A stretch of 64,000 nt of DNA from Pseudomonas jinjuensis (GTDB lineage Bacteria > Pseudomonadota > Gammaproteobacteria > Pseudomonadales > Pseudomonadaceae): assembly GCF_900103845.1 (NCBI RefSeq), contig NZ_FNIJ01000009.1, positions 175,927 through 239,926 of the forward strand, in the 5' to 3' direction. The notes under the pieces were generated by a model. That model saw only the letters and a list, made by a program, of their open reading frames with translations, made no database searches and was not told the DNA's origin. A program made the position numbers and the translations under genes. This document shows positions 26,852 to 36,085 of this stretch, in pieces (the stretch's first letter is position 1; the number at the start of each line of letters is the position of its first letter).

Positions 26852-26928
26852 TGGCGCAGCGGACGGGACTCGAACCCGCGACCCCCGGCGTGACAGGCCG
26901 GTATTCTAACCGACTGAACTACCGCTGC
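26852..26928 (-). tRNA. tRNA-Asp (GTC)
   Basis: Second copy of tRNA-Asp with the same acceptor, anticodon GUC and encoded CCA. It lies 108 bases upstream of the first copy and 16 bases downstream of tRNA-Val, so the three form one transcript. Confidence 0.96.
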
Positions 26929-26944
26929 GCGTAACTTGCGAGAG

Positions 26945-27020
26945 TGGTGGGTGATGACGGGATCGAACCGCCGACCCTCTGCTTGTAAGGCAGATGCTCT
27001 CCCAGCTGAGCTAATCACCC
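26945..27020 (-). tRNA. tRNA-Val (TAC)
   Basis: 76-nt cloverleaf starting GGGTGATTAGCTCAGCTGGG, anticodon TAC in CCTTACAAG, T-loop GGTTCGATCC, and 3' CACCCACCA. It is the promoter-proximal member of the Val-Asp-Asp cluster. Confidence 0.96.
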
Positions 27021-27134
27021 TTCGTCTCGAAGTGGGGCGCATTCTACCGACGGCAGATTGCAAGTCAATGCCTGCATTGAAATTTTTTTGAATTTTCAAT
27101 GTGGTACGAGCATTCGGCCGGTGCGGGCAAAGAA

Positions 27135-27155
27135 AAAGGCAGCCTCGGCTGCCTT
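27135..27155 (-). terminator. Rho-independent terminator after SDR gene
   Basis: AAAGGCAGCC T CGGCTGCCTTT hairpin, followed on the minus strand by TTTCTTTGC, directly after the stop of the SDR gene that ends the purF-metZ unit. Confidence 0.82.
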
Positions 27156-27162
27156 TCCTGCA

Positions 27163-27930
27163 TCAATCCAGATAGACCATCTTCCGCGTCATTCCGCCGT
27201 CGATGATGAACTCCTGGCCGGTGACGAACCCGGAGTTGTCGCCGATCAGCCAGGACACCGCGGAAGCGACATCCTCCACCGTGCCGACGCGGCCGGCCGG
27301 ATGCTGGTAGTGATCGGCCTCGCCCAGCGGGTCCGCCTCGCGCTCGTGTAGGTCGCGCGCATCGATCCAGCCCGGCGACACCACGTTCACCCGGATATCC
27401 GGACCGAGGCTGACCGCCAGCGCGTGGGTCAGCGCCACCAGCCCGCCCTTGCTCGCCGCATAGGCTTCGCTATCGGCCTCGGACTGGTGCGCGCGGGTGG
27501 AAGCGATGTTGACGATGCTGCCGTTGTGCGCGCGCAGGTACGGCGCGCAGTGCTTGGCCAGCAGCATCGGCCCGGTCAGGTTGACCCCGAGCACGCGGTT
27601 CCACTCGTTCAGCGGCAGGCTTTCCAGCGGCTTGCTGTGCGGGTTGGCGATGGCCGCGTTGCACACCACGGCGTCGAGCCGGCCGAAATGCCCGAGCACC
27701 TCGGCGACCGCCACGGCCACCTGGTTCTCGTAGGCGACGTCCATGCTGATGAACCAGGCCCGCTCGCCGAGCGCCTGGGCGACCTTGTTGCCGCGCTCGC
27801 GGTCGTTGTCGACCAGCACCACCTGCCAGCCCTCGGCGATCAGCCAGGCGCTGATGCCCAGGCCGATGCCACGGGCCGCGCCGGTGACCAGCGCGACCTT
27901 GCCGTTGCCGACGATGCCCAGGCCGTTCAC
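27163..27930 (-). CDS. Short-chain dehydrogenase/reductase
   Basis: Cytosolic NAD(P)-dependent oxidoreductase of 255 aa with unknown substrate. The Rossmann glycine motif is TGAARGIG (about residues 16-23), with VCNAAIANP and catalytic Ser/Tyr/Lys in [23 protein letters not shown]. The C-terminus [14 protein letters not shown] completes the fold. The GTG start overlaps the metZ stop (GTGA), so translation is coupled. A link to sulfur or amino-acid metabolism is suggested only by this position. Confidence 0.88.
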   Translation of the reverse strand: MNGLGIVGNGKVALVTGAARGIGLGISAWLIAEGWQVVLVDNDRERGNKVAQALGERAWFISMDVAYENQVAVAVAEVLGHFGRLDAVVCNAAIANPHSKPLESLPLNEWNRVLGVNLTGPMLLAKHCAPYLRAHNGSIVNIASTRAHQSEADSEAYAASKGGLVALTHALAVSLGPDIRVNVVSPGWIDARDLHEREADPLGEADHYQHPAGRVGTVEDVASAVSWLIGDNSGFVTGQEFIIDGGMTRKMVYLD

Positions 27931-29138
27931 AGCGCCGCCAGGCCTCGTGCCAGGTCCTTCTTCAGGTCCTCGAGGTCTTCCAGGCCCACCGCGACGCGGA
28001 TCAGGTTGTCGCGGATGCCGGCGCTCTTCCGTTCCTGCGGCGTCAGGCGGCCGTGGGAGGTGGTCGCCGGATGGGCGATGGTGGTCTTGGTGTCACCCAG
28101 GTTGGTGGTGATGGAGATCATCCGGGTGGCGTCGATGAAGCGCCAGGCAGCCGCCTTGTCGCCCTTCACCTCGAAGCTGACCACCGCGCCGAAGCCCTTC
28201 TGCTGACGCTTGGCCAGCTCGTGCTGCGGATGGCTCGGCAGGCCTGCGTAGTAAACGCGCTCGATGCCCGGCTGCTGCTCCAGCCACTCGGCGATGGCCT
28301 GTGCGCCGGCGCAATGCGCCTGCATGCGCACGCGCAGGGTTTCCAGGCCCTTGAGGAAGATCCAGGCGTTGAACGGCGCCAGGGTCGGACCGGCGGTACG
28401 CAGGAAGCCGACCACCGCTTCCATCTGCGCGCGCCGTCCGACGACCACGCCGCCCATGCTGCGGCCCTGGCCGTCGATGTACTTGGTGGCGGAGTGGATC
28501 ACCACGTCGGCACCGAGCTTCAGCGGCTGCTGCAGCACCGGGGTGCAGAAGCAGTTGTCCACCGCCAGCAGCGCGCCACGGGCGTGGGCGATCTCGGCCA
28601 GTGCGGCGATGTCGACCAGCTCGGCCAGCGGATTGGACGGCGACTCGACGAACAGCAGTTTGGTGTTCGGCTTGCAGGCCGCTTCCCAGCCCTTCAGGTC
28701 GCTGAGCGCCGGGTAGTCCACCTCGATGCCGAAACGCTTGAAGTACTTCTCGAACAGGCTGATGGTCGAGCCGAACACGCTGCGCGACACCAGCACGTGG
28801 TCGCCGGCGCTGCACAGGCTCATCACCAGCGAAAGGATCGCCGACATGCCGGTGGAAGTCGCCACTGCCTGTTCGGCGCCTTCCAGCGCGGCCATGCGCT
28901 CCTCGAAGGTGCGCACGGTCGGGTTGGTGTAGCGCGAATAGACGTTGCCCGGCACTTCGCCGGCGAAACGCGCGGCGGCGTCGGCGGCGCTGCGGAACAC
29001 GTAGCTGGAAGTGGGGAACAGCGCCTCGCTGTGCTCGGCCTCCGGCGTGCGCCGTTGCCCGGCGCGCACCGCCAGGGTATCGAAAGCCGCGCCTTCGAGG
29101 TCGCCGTCGAGGCGACCGGCATCCCAATCCTGTGCCAT
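27927..29138 (-). CDS. metZ: O-succinylhomoserine sulfhydrylase MetZ
   Basis: PLP enzyme making homocysteine from O-succinylhomoserine and sulfide, the direct route in pseudomonads. It is 403 aa. The Cys/Met-metabolism fold shows [18 protein letters not shown] near the N-terminus, [20 protein letters not shown], and the PLP lysine in [17 protein letters not shown] (around residue 210). It starts 15 bases after purF and overlaps the SDR downstream. Confidence 0.94.
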   Translation of the reverse strand: MAQDWDAGRLDGDLEGAAFDTLAVRAGQRRTPEAEHSEALFPTSSYVFRSAADAAARFAGEVPGNVYSRYTNPTVRTFEERMAALEGAEQAVATSTGMSAILSLVMSLCSAGDHVLVSRSVFGSTISLFEKYFKRFGIEVDYPALSDLKGWEAACKPNTKLLFVESPSNPLAELVDIAALAEIAHARGALLAVDNCFCTPVLQQPLKLGADVVIHSATKYIDGQGRSMGGVVVGRRAQMEAVVGFLRTAGPTLAPFNAWIFLKGLETLRVRMQAHCAGAQAIAEWLEQQPGIERVYYAGLPSHPQHELAKRQQKGFGAVVSFEVKGDKAAAWRFIDATRMISITTNLGDTKTTIAHPATTSHGRLTPQERKSAGIRDNLIRVAVGLEDLEDLKKDLARGLAAL

Positions 29139-29153
29139 GCCCTGCTCTCCTTT

Positions 29154-30659
29154 TTAGTCGTTATAGAGATCGATGATGGCGCTGACCGCCTGGGACTTGG
29201 CCTTGGCCAAGTCGTTGCGCGCCTGCTCGATCCTGTTCAGGTAGGCCGCATCCACGTCGCCGGTGACGTACTGGCCGTCGAACACCGCGCAGTCGAAGTG
29301 CTCGATCTTGATCTTGCCGCCGCCGACCGCGTCGATCAGGTCCGGCAGGTCCTGGTAGACCAGCCAGTCGGCGCCGATCAGCTCGCAGACCTGCTCGGTG
29401 CTGCGGTCGTGGGCGATCAGTTCGTGGACGCTCGGCATGTCGATGCCGTAGACGTTCGGATAGCGCACCGCCGGGGCCGCGGAGCAGAAGTAGACCTTCT
29501 TCGCACCGGCCTCGCGGGCCATCTGGATGATCTGCTTGCAGGTGGTGCCGCGGACGATGGAGTCGTCCACCAGCATCACGTTCTTGCCGCGGAATTCCAG
29601 CTCGATGGCGTTGAGCTTCTGGCGCACGGACTTCTTCCGCGCGGCCTGGCCCGGCATGATGAAGGTGCGGCCGATGTAGCGGTTCTTGACGAAGCCTTCG
29701 CGGAACTTCACGCCCAGGCGGTTGGCCAGTTCCAGCGCGGAGGTGCGGCTGGTGTCCGGGATCGGGATGACCACGTCGATGTCGTGATCCGGGCGTTCGC
29801 GGAGGATCTTGTCGGCCAGCTTCTCGCCCATGCGCAGGCGCGCCTTGTACACCGAGATGCCGTCGATGATGGAGTCCGGACGCGCCAGGTAGACGTGTTC
29901 GAAGATGCACGGGGAATACTTCGGATTGCCCGCGCACTGGCGGGTGTAGAGCTTGCCTTCCTCGGTGATGTACACCGCTTCGCCCGGCGCCAGGTCGCGG
30001 ATCAGGGTGAAGCCGAGGACGTCCAAGGCCACGCTTTCCGAGGCGATCATGTACTCGACGCCATTTTCGGTGTGGCGCTGGCCGAAGACGATCGGGCGGA
30101 TCGCGTTGGGATCGCGGAAGCCGACGATGCCGTAGCCGGTGATCATCGCTACTACCGCGTAGCCGCCGACGCAGCGCGCGTGCACGCCGGCGACTGCGGC
30201 GAAGACGTCTTCCTCGGTGGGCTGCAGCTTGTTGCGCACCGCCAGCTCATGGGCGAAGACGTTGAGCAGCACTTCCGAGTCGGAATTGGTGTTCACGTGG
30301 CGCAGGTCGGATTCGTAGATTTCCTTGGCCAACTGCTCGACGTTGGTCAGGTTGCCGTTGTGCGCCAGGGTGATGCCGTACGGCGAGTTGACGTAGAACG
30401 GCTGGGCCTCGGCGGAGCTGGAGCTGCCCGCGGTCGGGTAGCGCACATGGCCGATGCCGACCTTGCCGATCAGGCGCTGCATGTGGCGCTGCTGGAACAC
30501 GTCACGGACCAGGCCGTTGTCCTTGCGCAGGTACAACCTGTCGTCCTGGCAGGTCACGATGCCGGCAGCGTCCTGGCCGCGATGCTGAAGAACGGTGAGC
30601 GCATCATAAAGCGCCTGGTTGACGTTCGATTTGCCCACGATACCGACGATGCCACACAT
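29154..30659 (-). CDS. purF: Amidophosphoribosyltransferase PurF
   Basis: First step of purine synthesis: PRPP plus glutamine gives phosphoribosylamine. It is 501 aa from the ATG that puts Cys at position 2 ([21 protein letters not shown]), the glutaminase nucleophile after Met removal; the upstream ATG at 30668 would bury it. The C-terminal phosphoribosyltransferase domain has the PRPP loop [18 protein letters not shown]. It follows cvpA by about 100 bases, the classic cvpA-purF pairing. Confidence 0.96.
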   Translation of the reverse strand: MCGIVGIVGKSNVNQALYDALTVLQHRGQDAAGIVTCQDDRLYLRKDNGLVRDVFQQRHMQRLIGKVGIGHVRYPTAGSSSSAEAQPFYVNSPYGITLAHNGNLTNVEQLAKEIYESDLRHVNTNSDSEVLLNVFAHELAVRNKLQPTEEDVFAAVAGVHARCVGGYAVVAMITGYGIVGFRDPNAIRPIVFGQRHTENGVEYMIASESVALDVLGFTLIRDLAPGEAVYITEEGKLYTRQCAGNPKYSPCIFEHVYLARPDSIIDGISVYKARLRMGEKLADKILRERPDHDIDVVIPIPDTSRTSALELANRLGVKFREGFVKNRYIGRTFIMPGQAARKKSVRQKLNAIELEFRGKNVMLVDDSIVRGTTCKQIIQMAREAGAKKVYFCSAAPAVRYPNVYGIDMPSVHELIAHDRSTEQVCELIGADWLVYQDLPDLIDAVGGGKIKIEHFDCAVFDGQYVTGDVDAAYLNRIEQARNDLAKAKSQAVSAIIDLYND

Positions 30660-30760
30660 GCGACGCAACCCCTGTTTGGTTTCAGGCTAAACAACTACTG
30701 ATTCATTCCACGCCCCGAGAGGCATGACGTCGGGCAGTCTCCGCCGCCCTCACCTGCCCC

Positions 30761-31303
30761 TCACTGGGCCGGCAACAAATTTTCCGTTCCGCCGGGCGGA
30801 AGCAGGCCGCCACCGGAGAACCAGTGGCCGGCGAAGCCGAGGATGAAATTCTTCGACCAGTCGGCGACCATCAGGAAATGCGGCAACAGCACCGACTGCT
30901 GCCACCACGGGTCCTGCTGCACCGGCGCCAGGCTGAGCAGGCCGACCAGCAGTACCACCAGCAGCACGCCACGCGCGCCGCCGAACACCATGCCGAGAAC
31001 GCGGTCGGTGCCGGACATCCCGGTGACCCGCACCAGTTCGCCGATCAGGAAATTGACGAGCGCCCCCACCAGCAGGGTGGCGACGAAGAGAAGCGCACAG
31101 GCCGCGATGACGCGCGCCGACGGCAACTGGATATAAGGCGCCAGATGCTGGGACAGCGCACCGCCGAACATCCAGGCGATACCGGCCGCCACGATCCAGG
31201 TGACCAGCGACAGGGCTTCCTTGACGAAGCCGCGGCTCAAGCTGATCAGGCTGGAAACGACGATGATGCCGATCATCGTCCAATCGACCCAGGTAAATGC
31301 CAC
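30761..31303 (-). CDS. cvpA: CvpA family membrane protein
   Basis: Inner-membrane protein of 180 aa with four hydrophobic helices (WVDWTMIGIIVVSSLISLSRG, LVTWIVAAGIAWMFGG, VIAACALLFVATLLVGALVNFLI, ARGVLLVVLLVGLLSL) and the family motif DRVLGMVFGGARG. It is named for colicin V production and also linked to envelope stress; its molecular role is unclear. Between dedD-like and purF, as in other gammaproteobacteria. Confidence 0.92.
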   Translation of the reverse strand: MAFTWVDWTMIGIIVVSSLISLSRGFVKEALSLVTWIVAAGIAWMFGGALSQHLAPYIQLPSARVIAACALLFVATLLVGALVNFLIGELVRVTGMSGTDRVLGMVFGGARGVLLVVLLVGLLSLAPVQQDPWWQQSVLLPHFLMVADWSKNFILGFAGHWFSGGGLLPPGGTENLLPAQ

Positions 31304-31390
31304 GTTGCGGCCCAGAAGCGGAAAAGGCCCCGCATTTTAGCAGAGCCTTCGGATTAGCGGAGCCCCTTGTCGCCATGGGGCCGATTGAAT

Positions 31391-32083
31391 TCAGCCGCGC
31401 TCGGGCTGGAAGCGCACCACGAAGCCGTTCAGCTTCTGCTGCTTGCCCAGCTGATCACGCAGGCGATCCGCCTCCGCGCGTTCGATGACCGGCCCGACGA
31501 AGACCCGGTTCATGCCGTCGAAGGTGCGGATGTAGGCGTTGTAGCCCTTGCTGCGCAGCGACTTCTGCAGTTCCTCGGCACGCGCCCGGTTGGACAGGCT
31601 GGCCAGTTGCACCGACCAGCTGACCGGCAGGTTGTTGGCATCCAGCCGCTGGGCCGGCGCGCTCGGCGCAGCGCTGGGCTGGGCCGGAGTCGCCGCCTTT
31701 GGCTGTTGCGCCGGGGCCGGACTGGGAGTGGCCACGGCCGGCTGGGTCGGCGTGGCCTGCTGGACCGGAGTGGTCGGCTGGCCCGCCTGCGGCGCAGCCG
31801 CTGGCAGACTGGTGATCGGCATGGACGGCGCCGCCTGCGCCGCATCGCCTTCCGCCGTCACCACGGGCTCTCCGACATCGTCGGCCTGCGGCTCGGGCAC
31901 CTCGGTAGGCTGCACTTCCACCGTCGGCATGGCCGGCGGCTTGGGCATGGCCGGAGCCTCCACCACCACGTGACGAATTTCGTCTTCGCGAGAGAACAGC
32001 ATCGGCAGGAAGATCACCGCCAGCGCCAGCAGCACCAGAGCGCCGACGATGCGCTGCTTCAGCCCCTTGTCGAACAAGGCCAT
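31391..32083 (-). CDS. SPOR-domain protein, DedD-like
   Basis: Predicted divisome-associated bitopic membrane protein of 230 aa. A short cytoplasmic N-terminus and one transmembrane helix (IVGALVLLALAVIFLPMLF, about residues 11-29) are followed by a long Pro/Ala/Gln/Thr periplasmic linker. The C-terminal SPOR domain (SWSVQLASLSNRARAEELQKSL to FVRFQPERG, about 155-230) binds denuded septal peptidoglycan. Position between folC and cvpA matches dedD. Confidence 0.9.
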   Translation of the reverse strand: MALFDKGLKQRIVGALVLLALAVIFLPMLFSREDEIRHVVVEAPAMPKPPAMPTVEVQPTEVPEPQADDVGEPVVTAEGDAAQAAPSMPITSLPAAAPQAGQPTTPVQQATPTQPAVATPSPAPAQQPKAATPAQPSAAPSAPAQRLDANNLPVSWSVQLASLSNRARAEELQKSLRSKGYNAYIRTFDGMNRVFVGPVIERAEADRLRDQLGKQQKLNGFVVRFQPERG

Positions 32084-32107
32084 CGATTACCCCCCTTGAC
32101 TAGCCGC

Positions 32108-33388
32108 TTATTGGCTTGCGCGGTCGAGCCAGTCCAGGGCATCCGCCACGCAATAGAACGAACCGAAAACCAGGATCTCGTCGTCCGCCGTCGCCTTTTC
32201 GCACTGCGCATCAAGCGCGGCGGCGATATCGGCATGGACAGCGACAGGCGCGCCGTGGTTCGTCAGCGCCGCCTGCAACTCCCCGGCCATCCGCGAACGC
32301 GACGTCGGCAACGGGGCGACAGCCCAATCCTGCACCAAGCCGAGCAATGGTGCCAGTACGCCATCGAGATCCTTGTCCGCCAGCAGGCCGAAAACCGCCA
32401 GGCGCCGTCCCTTGGGCGGCCGCGACGCGAGGCGGCCGGCCAGGTATTCGGCAGCGTGCGGGTTGTGCCCGACGTCGAGCAGCAGGTGGCGCGGCTGTCC
32501 GTGATGAAGCGCGACGCGCCGGTCGAGACGCCCGGCCACCCGCGCCCGTTGCAGGGCCGCAGCCATCCGCCGCTCGTCCCAGGGCAGGCCGAGCAACGCA
32601 TATGCCTGCAGCGCCAGGGCGGCGTTCTCCATGGGCAGGTCCAGCAGCGGCAGGTCGTGCAGGGTCAGCGGCGCTCCATCGGCGCCACGGCCATGCCAGT
32701 ACCAGGCCTCTTCACCGATCGCCAGGTCGAAATCACGGCCGCGCAGGTGCAGGGGCGCAGCGAGCTCGCGCGCCTGCTCCAGCAACGGCTGTGGCGGATC
32801 GAGGTCGCCACACACGGCCGGCTTGCCGCTGCGGAAGATTCCGGCCTTCTCGAAGGCCACGCTTTCCCGCGTATCGCCCAGCCAATCGGCGTGATCCAGG
32901 CCGATGCTGGTCACCACCGCGACATCCGCATCGATCAGGTTGACCGCATCCAGGCGGCCACCCAGGCCGACTTCGAGAACGACGGCATCGAGCCCGGCGC
33001 GTTCGAACAGCCAGAAAGCCGCGAGGGTGCCCATTTCGAAATAGGTCAGGGAGATTTCACCGCGCGCCGCCTCGACCGCGGCAAAGGCGTCGCAGAGCGC
33101 CTGATCGGAAGCCTCACGCCCCTCGATCAGCACACGCTCGTTGTAGCGCAGCAGGTGCGGCGAGCTGTAGACGCCGACCTTGAGCCCCTGCTCGCCGAGC
33201 AGTTCGGCGAGCAGGGCGCAGGTGGAGCCCTTGCCGTTGGTGCCGGTGACCGTCACCACGCGCGGGGCAGGCCGCCCCAGACCGAGCCGGAGAGCCACCT
33301 CGCGGCAGCGGTCCAGACCCATGTCGATCGCGGTGGGATGGAGTTGTTCGAGATAGCTCAGCCAGTCGGCAAGGGTACGTTGGCTCAT
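32108..33388 (-). CDS. folC: Bifunctional dihydrofolate/folylpolyglutamate synthase FolC
   Basis: Adds glutamate to dihydropteroate and folates; 426 aa. The Mur-ligase-type ATP loop TGTNGKGS is at residues 48-55, with the [27 protein letters not shown] segment and C-terminal [15 protein letters not shown]. Its ATG overlaps the accD stop (ATGA), giving translational coupling in accD-folC-dedD. Confidence 0.95.
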   Translation of the reverse strand: MSQRTLADWLSYLEQLHPTAIDMGLDRCREVALRLGLGRPAPRVVTVTGTNGKGSTCALLAELLGEQGLKVGVYSSPHLLRYNERVLIEGREASDQALCDAFAAVEAARGEISLTYFEMGTLAAFWLFERAGLDAVVLEVGLGGRLDAVNLIDADVAVVTSIGLDHADWLGDTRESVAFEKAGIFRSGKPAVCGDLDPPQPLLEQARELAAPLHLRGRDFDLAIGEEAWYWHGRGADGAPLTLHDLPLLDLPMENAALALQAYALLGLPWDERRMAAALQRARVAGRLDRRVALHHGQPRHLLLDVGHNPHAAEYLAGRLASRPPKGRRLAVFGLLADKDLDGVLAPLLGLVQDWAVAPLPTSRSRMAGELQAALTNHGAPVAVHADIAAALDAQCEKATADDEILVFGSFYCVADALDWLDRASQ

Positions 33389-34260
33389 CCTGCTAGTGCG
33401 GCGCTCGGGGTGTTGGTGAATTTGGCCAGCAGCCTGGCCAGCCGCGGACGCATTTCGGAACGGTGGATGATCAGGTCGATGGCGCCATGTTCGAGCAGGA
33501 ACTCGCTGCGCTGGAAGCCTTCCGGCAGTTTCTCGCGAACGGTCTGCTCGATCACGCGCGGACCGGCGAAGCCGACCAGGGAGCGCGGTTCGCCGACGAT
33601 CACGTCGCCGAGCATCGCCAGGCTGGCGGAAACGCCGCCGTAGACCGGATCGGTGAGCACGGAGATGAACGGAATGCCTTCCTCGCGCAGGCGCGCCAGG
33701 GCGGCGGAAGTCTTGGCCATCTGCATCAGGGAGATCAGCGCTTCCTGCATGCGCGCGCCGCCCGAAGCGGAGAAGCAGACCAGCGGGCAGCGCTTTTCCA
33801 GCGCGACGTTGGCGGCACGCACGAAACGCGCGCCGACCACGGCGCCCATGGAACCGCCCATGAAGTTGAACTCGAAGACGCAGGCCACCACCGGCAGGCC
33901 TTCCAGCTTGCCGCTCATGGCGATCAGCGCGTCCTTCTCGCCGGTATCCCTCTGCGCGGCGGTCAGGCGGTCCTTGTACTTCTTGCTGTCGCGGAACTTC
34001 AGGCGATCCACCGGCTCCAGATCGGCGCCGATCTCTTCCCTGCCCTCTTCATCCAGGAACATGTCCAGGCGCGCACGGGCGCCGACGCGCATGTGGTGAT
34101 CGCACTTCGGGCAGACCTCGAGGGTCTTTTCCAGTTCGGGACGATAGAGGACCGCTTCGCAGGCGGGGCACTTGTGCCACAGGCCTTCCGGCACCGAGCT
34201 TTTCTTCACCTCGGAACGCATGATGGAAGGGATCAGCTTGTCTACCAGCCAGTTGCTCAT
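33385..34260 (-). CDS. accD: Acetyl-CoA carboxylase carboxyltransferase subunit beta
   Basis: Zinc-binding beta subunit of the carboxyltransferase that makes malonyl-CoA for fatty-acid synthesis; 291 aa. The N-terminal zinc ribbon uses Cys31, Cys34, Cys50 and Cys53. The crotonase-like core carries [15 protein letters not shown] and [20 protein letters not shown]. It is followed by folC with a 4-base overlap. The ~257 bases upstream to trpF contain no convincing gene and probably the accD promoter. Confidence 0.96.
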   Translation of the reverse strand: MSNWLVDKLIPSIMRSEVKKSSVPEGLWHKCPACEAVLYRPELEKTLEVCPKCDHHMRVGARARLDMFLDEEGREEIGADLEPVDRLKFRDSKKYKDRLTAAQRDTGEKDALIAMSGKLEGLPVVACVFEFNFMGGSMGAVVGARFVRAANVALEKRCPLVCFSASGGARMQEALISLMQMAKTSAALARLREEGIPFISVLTDPVYGGVSASLAMLGDVIVGEPRSLVGFAGPRVIEQTVREKLPEGFQRSEFLLEHGAIDLIIHRSEMRPRLARLLAKFTNTPSAALAG

Positions 34261-34517
34261 GCTCTCGTTCTCCAGTACAGGGGCAGGACACGTTCAAGGA
34301 CCAGGGGCCCAGGCGTACGTCCATGAGCAGATTCGTCGTCGCGGTTCCGGCAATCTCGCCAAAACCCTCTGAATAAAAGCGCCGCCACGGGCGTCGCCTC
34401 GGATACTTCGTTGAAAACGGCCCTGGTCACGCAAGGGAGCCGTGGGCCGACGCCGTCCAGCGGCGATTGGCTAGTGGACGGCGGCAGCCAGTTCGCCGTC
34501 ACATGCATGTGCATTGT

Positions 34518-35141
34518 CTATGCCACGGACCGGCACTGGCGGACGAACGCGCGGATCTTCTCGGCGTCCTTGATGCCCTTGCTCACCTCGACGCCACCGC
34601 TGACATCCACCGCGTAGGGATGCACCTGGGCGATCGCCGCCGCCACATTGCCGGCATCCAGCCCCCCGGCGAGAATGATCGGCCGCGATGGAGACGCCGG
34701 AATCAGGGACCAGTCGAAGGCCTGACCGGTTCCACCGGGCACGCCCTCGACATAGGTATCCAGCAGGATTCCGGCCGCCGCGGGATACTCCGCGATGCGC
34801 CCGGCGATATCGTCGCCCGGCTTCACCCGCAGCGCCTTCAGGTACGGCCGGTGGTAGCCGGAGCAGGCGTCCGGCGACTCGTCGCCGTGGAACTGCAGGA
34901 CATCCAGCGGAACCGCATCGAGGATTTCGTTCAGCTCGCAACGGCTGGCGTTGACGAACAGCCCCACCGTGGTGACGAAAGGCGGCAGAGCGGCGACGAT
35001 GGCACGCGCCTGGTGCAGCGATACCGCCCTCGGGCTCTTCGGATAGAACACCAGCCCGATGGCGTCGGCACCGGCCTCGGCCGCGGCCAGAGCATCCTCT
35101 ACACGGGTAATACCGCAGATTTTGATGCGAACAGCTGACAA
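34518..35141 (-). CDS. trpF: Phosphoribosylanthranilate isomerase TrpF
   Basis: Third step of tryptophan synthesis from anthranilate, a TIM-barrel of 207 aa. It begins [20 protein letters not shown] at a TTG start; the catalytic Cys is in KICGIT and the Asp in [14 protein letters not shown]. The phosphate loop is [10 protein letters not shown], then AVDVSGGVE. As usual in Pseudomonas it lies apart from the other trp genes, between truA and accD. Confidence 0.95.
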   Translation of the reverse strand: MSAVRIKICGITRVEDALAAAEAGADAIGLVFYPKSPRAVSLHQARAIVAALPPFVTTVGLFVNASRCELNEILDAVPLDVLQFHGDESPDACSGYHRPYLKALRVKPGDDIAGRIAEYPAAAGILLDTYVEGVPGGTGQAFDWSLIPASPSRPIILAGGLDAGNVAAAIAQVHPYAVDVSGGVEVSKGIKDAEKIRAFVRQCRSVA

Positions 35142-35202
35142 GATGCAGGGACCTTTCAGGAATCAGGAAATCCGCCGATAGTAGCAAATGACCGGCGCAG
35201 CG

Positions 35203-36066
35203 TCAGCCAAGGGTATCCGGCAAACTTGACAGGAAATGTGGCCCCAGATATCGCTCCGGCAGTTCGAATTCCCCGGGATACTCGACCCGCACCAGATAGA
35301 GGCCATAGGGATGCGCCGTCACCCCGCCGGAACGCCGGTCGCGCGCCTCCAGCACTTCCCGCGCCCAATCCACCGGTCTTTCGCCCGCACCGATGGTCAT
35401 CAGCACGCCGGCGAAATTGCGCACCATGTGATGCAGGAAGGCATTGGCGCGGATATCCAGGACGATGAAGCGGCCATGCTCGATCACCTGCAGATGATGG
35501 ACCGTCTTCACCGGCGATTTGGCCTGGCACTGTACTGCACGGAACGAGGTGAAATCGTGGGTGCCCACCAGTGCCGTGGCCGCCGCGCGCATGCGCTCGA
35601 CGTCCAGGGGACGGTGGTTCCAGGTCACTTCCTCGGCCATGTGCGCAGGCCGGATCGGATCGTTGTAGATCACATAGCGATAGCGCCGCGCCACGGCGGA
35701 AAAGCGCGCGTGAAAATGCGCCGGCATGACTTTCGCCCAGGTCACGCTGATGTCAGCCGGCAGGTTGGCGTTGCCGCCCATCACCCAGGCCTTCAGCGGC
35801 CGTTCGACCGCGGTATCGAAGTGCACCACCTGCCCGCTGCCGTGCACGGCAGCGTCGGTCCGGCCGGCGCAGATCACCGACACCGGCTCCGCCGCCACTT
35901 TGGACAGCGCACGCTCCAGAGCCGCCTGCACGGAAGGCACGCCGGCTTCCTGGCGCTGCCAGCCGCGGTAGCGCGCGCCCTTGTATTCGATGCCCAGGGC
36001 AATCCTGGAAACGCCAGCGGCAGCCATTTCACTGGCTGCCGCTGCGGGTACTACTGTTTCATTCAT
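35203..36066 (-). CDS. truA: tRNA pseudouridine(38-40) synthase TruA
   Basis: Makes pseudouridine at positions 38-40 of the tRNA anticodon arm; 287 aa. The catalytic Asp71 is in AGRTDAAVHGSGQVVHF, and the second half has the matching domain (NAFLHHMVRNFAGVLMTIG). The ATG at 36066 opens a ~20-residue N-terminal extension (VVPAAAASEMAAAG) before the conserved RIALGIEYKGARYRGW. It starts 19 bases after the fimV stop. Confidence 0.95.
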   Translation of the reverse strand: MNETVVPAAAASEMAAAGVSRIALGIEYKGARYRGWQRQEAGVPSVQAALERALSKVAAEPVSVICAGRTDAAVHGSGQVVHFDTAVERPLKAWVMGGNANLPADISVTWAKVMPAHFHARFSAVARRYRYVIYNDPIRPAHMAEEVTWNHRPLDVERMRAAATALVGTHDFTSFRAVQCQAKSPVKTVHHLQVIEHGRFIVLDIRANAFLHHMVRNFAGVLMTIGAGERPVDWAREVLEARDRRSGGVTAHPYGLYLVRVEYPGEFELPERYLGPHFLSSLPDTLG

Positions 36067-36085
36067 CTATATGGAGCCTTCCGGC

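Noticed and set aside
26600-27020. Genomic-island attachment at the tRNA-Val/Asp cluster
   Set aside because: Flanks are conserved housekeeping genes, with no integrase and no direct repeat of a tRNA 3' end beyond the tandem Asp genes.
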